Shown one piece after another: positions 5,030 through 8,795 of a stretch of DNA of 8,795 nucleotides (position 1 is the first letter of the stretch; every line of letters starts with the position of its first letter). The notes under the pieces were generated by a model, which was not told where the DNA came from, searched no databases, and saw only the letters and a list, made by a program, of their open reading frames with translations. Location of the stretch: NCBI RefSeq assembly GCF_015265375.1, contig NZ_JABZXW010000074.1, positions 1-8,795 on the forward strand, given 5' to 3'. Source of the stretch: Rothia sp. (in: high G+C Gram-positive bacteria). GTDB lineage: Bacteria; Actinomycetota; Actinomycetes; Actinomycetales; Micrococcaceae. A program made the position numbers and the translations under genes.

Positions 5030-6835
5030 ATGAGCAACTCCGAGGCATACGAGGTTCCCTCCTATGAAGGCCGCCAGTGGTGGAAGGAAGCCGTGGTGTA
5101 CCAGGTGTACCCCCGCTCCTTCAACGACGCTAACGGCGACGGTATCGGTGATCTGAAGGGCATTACCGAGAAGCTGCCCTACCTGGCTAAGCTGGGCATC
5201 AACGTCATTTGGCTCTCCCCCGTGTTCGACTCGCCGAACGTGGACAACGGCTACGACATCTCTGACTACTTCGCCATCATGAGTGACTTCGGCACCATGG
5301 AAGACTTCGACGAGATGCTTGAAACCGCTCACAAGCACGGCATCAAGATCCTGATGGACCTGGTCGCAAACCACACTTCCGATGAGCACCCCTGGTTCAA
5401 GGAGTCTCGCTCCTCCAAGGACAACCCCTACCGCGACTACTACATTTGGAAGGACCCGAAGGGCTTCGACGAGGACGGCAACCCGATTCCTCCGAACAAC
5501 TGGGCGTCCGAGTTCGGCGGCCCGGCGTGGGAGTGGGACGAGGCGACCGGCCAGTTCTACCTGCACATCTTCTTCAAGGAACAGCCCGACCTGAACTGGG
5601 AGAACGAGAAGGTTCGCGAGGACCTGTACTCCATGGTCCGCTGGTGGCTGGACAAGGGCGTTGATGGCTTCCGCCTGGACGCTATCAACATCATCTCCAA
5701 GCCTGAGGGCTACCCGGATGACCCCTCCACCGACTATGAGAAGCACACCTCCTCGATTCCGTTCGTTATTACGAACGGCACCATGGTGCACCCGTGGATG
5801 AAGGAGCTCACCCGCGAGACCTTCAGCCGCTACGACGTGATGACCGTGGGCGAGACCAGCGCAACCAGCCCCGAGGACGCTAAGCTGTGGGCTGGCTACC
5901 ACACCGGTGAGCTGAACATGATCTTCCACTTCGATCACATGGGCGTGGATAACGACCCGAACGGCAATCTGGGCGGCAAGTGGTCCTACGCACCGTACAA
6001 GCTGACCGAGCTCAAGCGCATCCTGAACGACTGGCAGACCACTCTGGAGGGTAACGCCTGGGGTTCGCTGTACTGGAACAACCACGACCAGCCGCGCGTT
6101 GTCTCCCGCTTCGGTAACGATTCGGATGAGTTCCGCACCCTGTCCGCTAAGCAGTTGGCGACCACTCTGCACTTCATGCAGGGCACCCCGTACATTTACC
6201 AGGGTGAAGAGCTGGGCATGACCAACGTGAAGTTTGATTCGATTGAGGATTACCGCGATGGTGACTCGATCCGCTTCTACGAGGACATGCACGTTGATCA
6301 CAAGCGTCTGAGCCACGAAGAGGCGATGCAGGCGATTTACATTAAGGGCCGCGATAACGCTCGTACCCCGGTTCAGTGGGATGCCTCCGCTAACGGTGGT
6401 TTCAGCCCCGAGGGTGTGACCCCGTGGATTGCTGTGAACCCGAACTACCCGGCGATTAACGCTGAGGCTGTTCTGGCGGATGAGGATTCGATCTTCTACC
6501 ACTACCAGCAGCTGGTGGCTCTGCGCCGCGGCAAGCTGAAGGACCTGATGGTTTACGCAGCCTTCGCTCCGGTGGATTCGGTTCAGGTTCCGCACAACGA
6601 GGATGAGGCTGTGTACGCGTACACCCGTACCGGTGGTGCGGATGGCAGCCCCGCGAACGAGTCTTTGCTTGTTGTTTCGAACTTCACTGCCGAGGAGCAG
6701 GAGCGCGACTTCGCTGTGCTTTCTGAGGCTCGTGAGGCTGGTGCTCGTGTTGAGCTGGTGAGCTCAAACTACAAGGACGACGCGGGTTCGACCCTGCGCC
6801 CCTACGAGGCGAAGGTGTACCACATCGTTCGCTAA
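5030..6835 (+). CDS. GH13 alpha-glucosidase, alpha-1,4 (maltase) type, tandem paralog
   Basis: A 601-residue cytosolic paralog of the preceding enzyme, alignable from end to end. From this start it reads about ten extra residues and then RQWWKEAVVYQVYPRSF. Motifs are DANGDGIGD (33-41), MDLVANH (109-115), QPDLN (185-189), GFRLDAIN (213-220, nucleophile Asp217), VGETS (273-277, acid/base Glu275) and NNHDQPR (350-356, Asp353). The residue after the nucleophile is Ala218 where the neighbour has Val. In MalL-like enzymes this position separates alpha-1,4 from alpha-1,6 preference, so this copy probably acts as maltase. Region III also differs (ETSATS against ETPCVT). An insert-like segment around 228-246 differs from the paralog. 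The C-terminal domain ends with RPYEAKVYHIVR, close to the paralog's end. It lies 129 nt after its neighbour and may be read through or from its own promoter. Codons in the last 500 bp end in T more often than in the rest. Family certain; specificity inferred. Confidence 0.93.
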   Translation: MSNSEAYEVPSYEGRQWWKEAVVYQVYPRSFNDANGDGIGDLKGITEKLPYLAKLGINVIWLSPVFDSPNVDNGYDISDYFAIMSDFGTMEDFDEMLETAHKHGIKILMDLVANHTSDEHPWFKESRSSKDNPYRDYYIWKDPKGFDEDGNPIPPNNWASEFGGPAWEWDEATGQFYLHIFFKEQPDLNWENEKVREDLYSMVRWWLDKGVDGFRLDAINIISKPEGYPDDPSTDYEKHTSSIPFVITNGTMVHPWMKELTRETFSRYDVMTVGETSATSPEDAKLWAGYHTGELNMIFHFDHMGVDNDPNGNLGGKWSYAPYKLTELKRILNDWQTTLEGNAWGSLYWNNHDQPRVVSRFGNDSDEFRTLSAKQLATTLHFMQGTPYIYQGEELGMTNVKFDSIEDYRDGDSIRFYEDMHVDHKRLSHEEAMQAIYIKGRDNARTPVQWDASANGGFSPEGVTPWIAVNPNYPAINAEAVLADEDSIFYHYQQLVALRRGKLKDLMVYAAFAPVDSVQVPHNEDEAVYAYTRTGGADGSPANESLLVVSNFTAEEQERDFAVLSEAREAGARVELVSSNYKDDAGSTLRPYEAKVYHIVR

Positions 6836-6887
6836 GCGCTGTAGCTCGTTGAGTGCTACCGCGTGCCGATAAGGTGATAGACAGCAG

Positions 6888-6921
6888 AAGGAGGGTGAGG
6901 CTTATGCCCCGCCCTCCTTTT
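6888..6921 (+). terminator. Intrinsic terminator after the glucosidase genes
   Basis: AAGGAGGG (6888-6895) pairs with CCCTCCTT (6912-6919), and an inner GGC/GCC pair closes a TTAT tetraloop; only a small internal mismatch (TGA against CCG) interrupts the stem. TTTTGTGTTGTCT follows the stem, a usable U-rich tail. It lies about 50 nt after the second glucosidase stop and before the convergent permease gene. A weaker hairpin (GTAGC/GCTAC, 6841-6859) precedes it. On the minus strand the stem lacks a good U tail, so it serves the plus strand best. Confidence 0.85.
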
Positions 6922-6964
6922 GTGTTGTCTCCTGTGTTCTCCCGGCGTGCTTTCTTGGCTCTAC

Positions 6965-7939
6965 TTAGCTGGCGAAGACGAACTGCAGGATTGGCACGGC
7001 GAGGGCTATCATGCCTACGCTGACGGCCGCCCCTGCGGCAATGACGGGGGCTGCGGTGCCTTCATGCCGGTAGTGGGTTTCCAGAATGACGATATTAGCT
7101 GCTGGCGGCAGAACAGCCAGAAGGAAAAGCACCTGCGGATGCGCGAGCAACTGGTCAAAGTGCACGCCCGCAGCGTCGTGCACCCAGCGGGCGAACGCCA
7201 GCACGCCGACGCTGTAGACGCTCACGAGCCCGGCGCGCAGGAACGCCCATCCGGCGGCGCGGGTCAGGTCGGCGCGGTGCAGTTTGGCGGCGCCGAGCCA
7301 CATGCCCAAAACAATCAGTCCGATAAAGCTGAAAATCCAGGTGAGCACCCGGTAGAAACCTGCCCCGTACTGGCTCAGGAAAGAGCCCGCAGGCAGGCAG
7401 AGCAGACCGATTACCACGGCGATAACGGGCGGGCTGGTACGCAGGCCCCGCAGCACCGTGCGGAGGGTTCCACCACGGCTCTTTGTGGCTTGTGCATCCG
7501 GTGCGTTGCTCTCCCCTACCCTGGGGTCTACCCCGGAACCACCGCGTAGTAGCGAGGTGCCCAGAATATTACCCATGATGGAGTTGCCGATATACGCGCC
7601 GATGTAGACTCGCACGGCTTCCTCGCCCCAGAATCCGGCAACTACGGGGATGCCGAAGAGTCCCGCGTTCAGGTACACGAAGGCGAGCTTCTGTACAGGG
7701 TCGCGGGTGATGCGTCCGGCACAGAGCACGCCGAGGAGCATCAACACCATGGTGGAGGTTGCAACGAAGAAAAGCTCAGGGCGGCTGGTGGCGACGGTGT
7801 AGATGATGACGGTGGGAATGATCCAGCGGGTCAGCAGGGCGGAGGCGCTTTCTTTCAGGCGGTTACCCCAGTGCTCAGGTAGCAACATTGCGAGCCCGAT
7901 TCCTACCCCTAAGTAGAGGAGTGGGAGGATGATTCCCAT
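6965..7939 (-). CDS. AEC-family (auxin efflux carrier-like) permease
   Basis: A 324-residue integral membrane protein with about ten hydrophobic segments in two groups of five: roughly 1-20, 31-52, 55-74, 84-105, 110-131, then a hydrophilic loop (132-168), then 169-188, 195-218, 228-252, 268-287 and 295-322. The segment NAGLFGIPVV (91-100) followed by YIGAYIGNSIMGN (112-124) is typical of the AEC / membrane transport protein family, and the 5+5 layout fits. Family members export or exchange small organic anions such as malate or other carboxylates; the substrate here cannot be read from sequence. GAAAGGA lies 6 nt before the ATG. The gene converges on the glucosidase unit and is separated from it by a terminator, so it is probably not part of the sugar pathway. 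No clear promoter is visible upstream, but a long imperfect palindrome is. Confidence 0.85.
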   Translation of the reverse strand: MGIILPLLYLGVGIGLAMLLPEHWGNRLKESASALLTRWIIPTVIIYTVATSRPELFFVATSTMVLMLLGVLCAGRITRDPVQKLAFVYLNAGLFGIPVVAGFWGEEAVRVYIGAYIGNSIMGNILGTSLLRGGSGVDPRVGESNAPDAQATKSRGGTLRTVLRGLRTSPPVIAVVIGLLCLPAGSFLSQYGAGFYRVLTWIFSFIGLIVLGMWLGAAKLHRADLTRAAGWAFLRAGLVSVYSVGVLAFARWVHDAAGVHFDQLLAHPQVLFLLAVLPPAANIVILETHYRHEGTAAPVIAAGAAVSVGMIALAVPILQFVFAS

Positions 7940-8002
7940 GCTCGTTCCTTTCGCTGTTGCTGTGTCTGTGCCGTTGTTTTACGGCTAAGGTCCCTGTCTA
8001 AT

Positions 8003-8032
8003 AACCCTACCCTGAACCTTCAGGTTGAGGTT
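8003..8032. promoter_or_regulatory. 30-bp imperfect palindrome upstream of the AEC permease
   Basis: CCTGAA (8011-8016) and TTCAGG (8019-8024) are perfectly symmetrical around CC, and AACC (8003-8006) and GGTT (8029-8032) mirror each other about the same centre; 11 of 15 positions per side match. It sits 64-93 bp upstream of the permease ATG, a sensible place for an operator. As RNA it could also form a hairpin in the leader. Confidence 0.4.
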
Positions 8033-8234
8033 TACTGCTTTTTCGTTGTGTTTTTCGAAATTTTCGCGTCATATTGCATCTTATTTGCTGATGCTCTCGT
8101 TTTTTATGCGGTTCACTTCTAGTCTTGAATTATAGAAAGAATAATTACTCACTCTATTTTTCAATCTATCGCCGATACTCATTTTTGCGAAAGTAGGAAC
8201 TAGGCTGTTTCTTCTCTTGCAAGGTCCCACATCC

Positions 8235-8239
8235 AGGAG
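8235..8239 (+). promoter_or_regulatory. Ribosome binding site supporting a TTG start at 8246
   Basis: AGGAG lies 6 nt before TTG at 8246. The frame has a stop at 8201-8203, and no ATG, GTG or other TTG lies between it and 8246, so TTG is the first possible start. Confidence 0.65.
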
Positions 8240-8245
8240 CCCGCA

Positions 8246-8692
8246 TTGCAGCAACCGTATCTTTCTTCCCCTCCCGATGCTGGAGGCGTCCCGCAGCGTC
8301 CGGCGCAGGTTTCCAGTCAGCATGCTGATGCGCATATTCCGTGGCGTTCATCAGCTCCACTTACTGCCCCCGCTACAGCTTCTGTAGCGACTGTACCCGC
8401 CTCTGAGGACCCTGAGCGCACGTTTAGGGTTCCTCACCCGGTGTTGAGCGCTATCTCGTGGGTGATTGCGGCTGCGAGCGCTGCGTGGCTTATCATTCTG
8501 GCTGTTTCGTTGACGATGATTGTGGCGTCGGGTCTGAGCCATGATTCTGAGTTTGTGATGCTGACCTATGGTGTGTACATGGCGTGCGCGTTTGGCTTCT
8601 GCTGTTTTGGTACGTTTTTTGCTTTGCATTTTGGGTTGGGGTCGAGCGCTCATTGGCGTGATTCGATTCGTCACCCGCATCACCCACACTAA
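8246..8692 (+). CDS. Small two-helix membrane protein of unknown function
   Basis: I do not recognise this 148-residue protein. Residues 1-60 are hydrophilic, rich in Pro, Ala and Ser, and probably disordered and cytoplasmic. Two hydrophobic segments follow, about 66-97 (SAISWVIAAASAAWLIILAV at its core) and 103-132, the latter with three Cys (114, 119, 120). A short tail rich in His (SIRHPHHPH) ends the protein. Such Pro-rich head plus two-helix proteins are common in Actinobacteria and often have no assigned role. It starts at TTG with a good ribosome site. Its codons end in T or G more than in the sugar genes, which suggests low expression or a different history. The opposite-strand frames here give Arg/Ser-rich products and look like shadows. 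It has no obvious link to its neighbours. Confidence 0.7.
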   Translation: MQQPYLSSPPDAGGVPQRPAQVSSQHADAHIPWRSSAPLTAPATASVATVPASEDPERTFRVPHPVLSAISWVIAAASAAWLIILAVSLTMIVASGLSHDSEFVMLTYGVYMACAFGFCCFGTFFALHFGLGSSAHWRDSIRHPHHPH

Positions 8693-8757
8693 AAAGGTTT
8701 ATTTCTAGGCGTAGTTTTTCGGGTATTTTTGGAATGCATTTCTTTTATTTAGACCCC

Positions 8758-8792
8758 GCGTTTAAAAAATAAATGAGGATTTTTTAATACGC
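8758..8792. repeat. AT-rich imperfect inverted repeat at the window end
   Basis: GCGTTTAAAAAAT (8758-8770) and ATTTTTTAATACGC (8779-8792) are inverted copies with one extra base in the right arm, around an 8-bp centre. It lies 66 bp after the small membrane protein gene. It could be a terminator with a weak AT stem, or an operator for a gene beyond the window; the edge prevents a decision. Confidence 0.45.
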
Positions 8793-8795
8793 CCC

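Larger units (their letters stand above)
7940..8245. other. AT-rich 306-bp divergent gap with several palindromes
   Basis: The stretch lies between the minus-strand permease and the plus-strand small membrane protein and is clearly more A/T-rich than the genes, so it should hold both promoters. I see no gene or known RNA family in it. Inverted repeats include the long one at 8003-8032, CGAAATTTTCG (8056-8066) and AATTAT-N7-ATAATT (8128-8146). TATAGA (8131-8136) and GATACT (8174-8179) could be -10 elements for the plus strand, but neither has a good -35. Confidence 0.5.

Noticed and set aside
4970..6595. 541-residue minus-strand open frame opposite the second glucosidase
   Set aside because: Same type of shadow; it resembles the antisense frame of the paralog only because the sense genes are homologous.
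3086..6835. Glucosidases as trehalose-6-phosphate hydrolase (TreC) or isomaltulose synthase
   Set aside because: A trehalose PTS partner is absent and the permease is GlvC/AglA-like; the general motifs fit MalL-type glucosidases better, though only assays can settle it.
6920..7549. 209-residue plus-strand open frame opposite the AEC permease
   Set aside because: The minus-strand frame encodes a coherent ten-helix permease; the plus frame is a compositional shadow without motifs.
8081..8360. Minus-strand short frames upstream of the small membrane protein
   Set aside because: Basic, unstructured products in an AT-rich gap overlapping the membrane protein start; no support beyond being open.

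Overview
The window looks like chromosomal DNA of a high-GC Gram-positive bacterium (Actinobacteria). Codons in the main genes mostly end in C or G, ribosome sites are of the AAAGG/GGAAGG type, and the sugar genes are of Gram-positive type. A member of the Micrococcaceae such as Rothia would fit, but this is a guess from overall character and not from a marker gene.

Most of the window (79-6835) is an alpha-glucoside uptake and breakdown locus. On the minus strand is a PTS permease, EIICB, of the GlvC/AglA/MalP type (79-1716). A divergent control region of 417 bp (1717-2133) carries several inverted and direct repeats. On the plus strand follow an endonuclease/exonuclease/phosphatase-fold hydrolase that resembles maltose 6'-phosphate phosphatase, MapP (2134-3012), and two tandem paralogous GH13 alpha-glucosidases (3086-4900 and 5030-6835). 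A strong stem-loop and a possible internal promoter lie between the two glucosidases. A good intrinsic terminator (6888-6921) closes the unit.

The genes suggest one route. The PTS imports maltose or isomaltose as a 6'-phosphate, the MapP-like enzyme removes the phosphate, and the two GH13 enzymes split the free disaccharide to glucose. The residue after the catalytic nucleophile is Val in the first enzyme and Ala in the second. In this family that suggests a division of labour, alpha-1,6 for the first and alpha-1,4 for the second. A GH4 phospho-alpha-glucosidase, the usual partner of this permease type, is not in the window; neither is an EIIA domain nor a transcription regulator.

The right part is separate. 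It has a convergent minus-strand AEC-family permease (6965-7939), an AT-rich 306-bp stretch with palindromes, a small two-helix membrane protein of unknown function that starts at TTG (8246-8692), and an AT-rich inverted repeat at the very end. I see no RNA genes, mobile elements, CRISPR arrays or prophage genes. The best candidate for something under-described is the PTS, phosphatase and paired-glucosidase combination.
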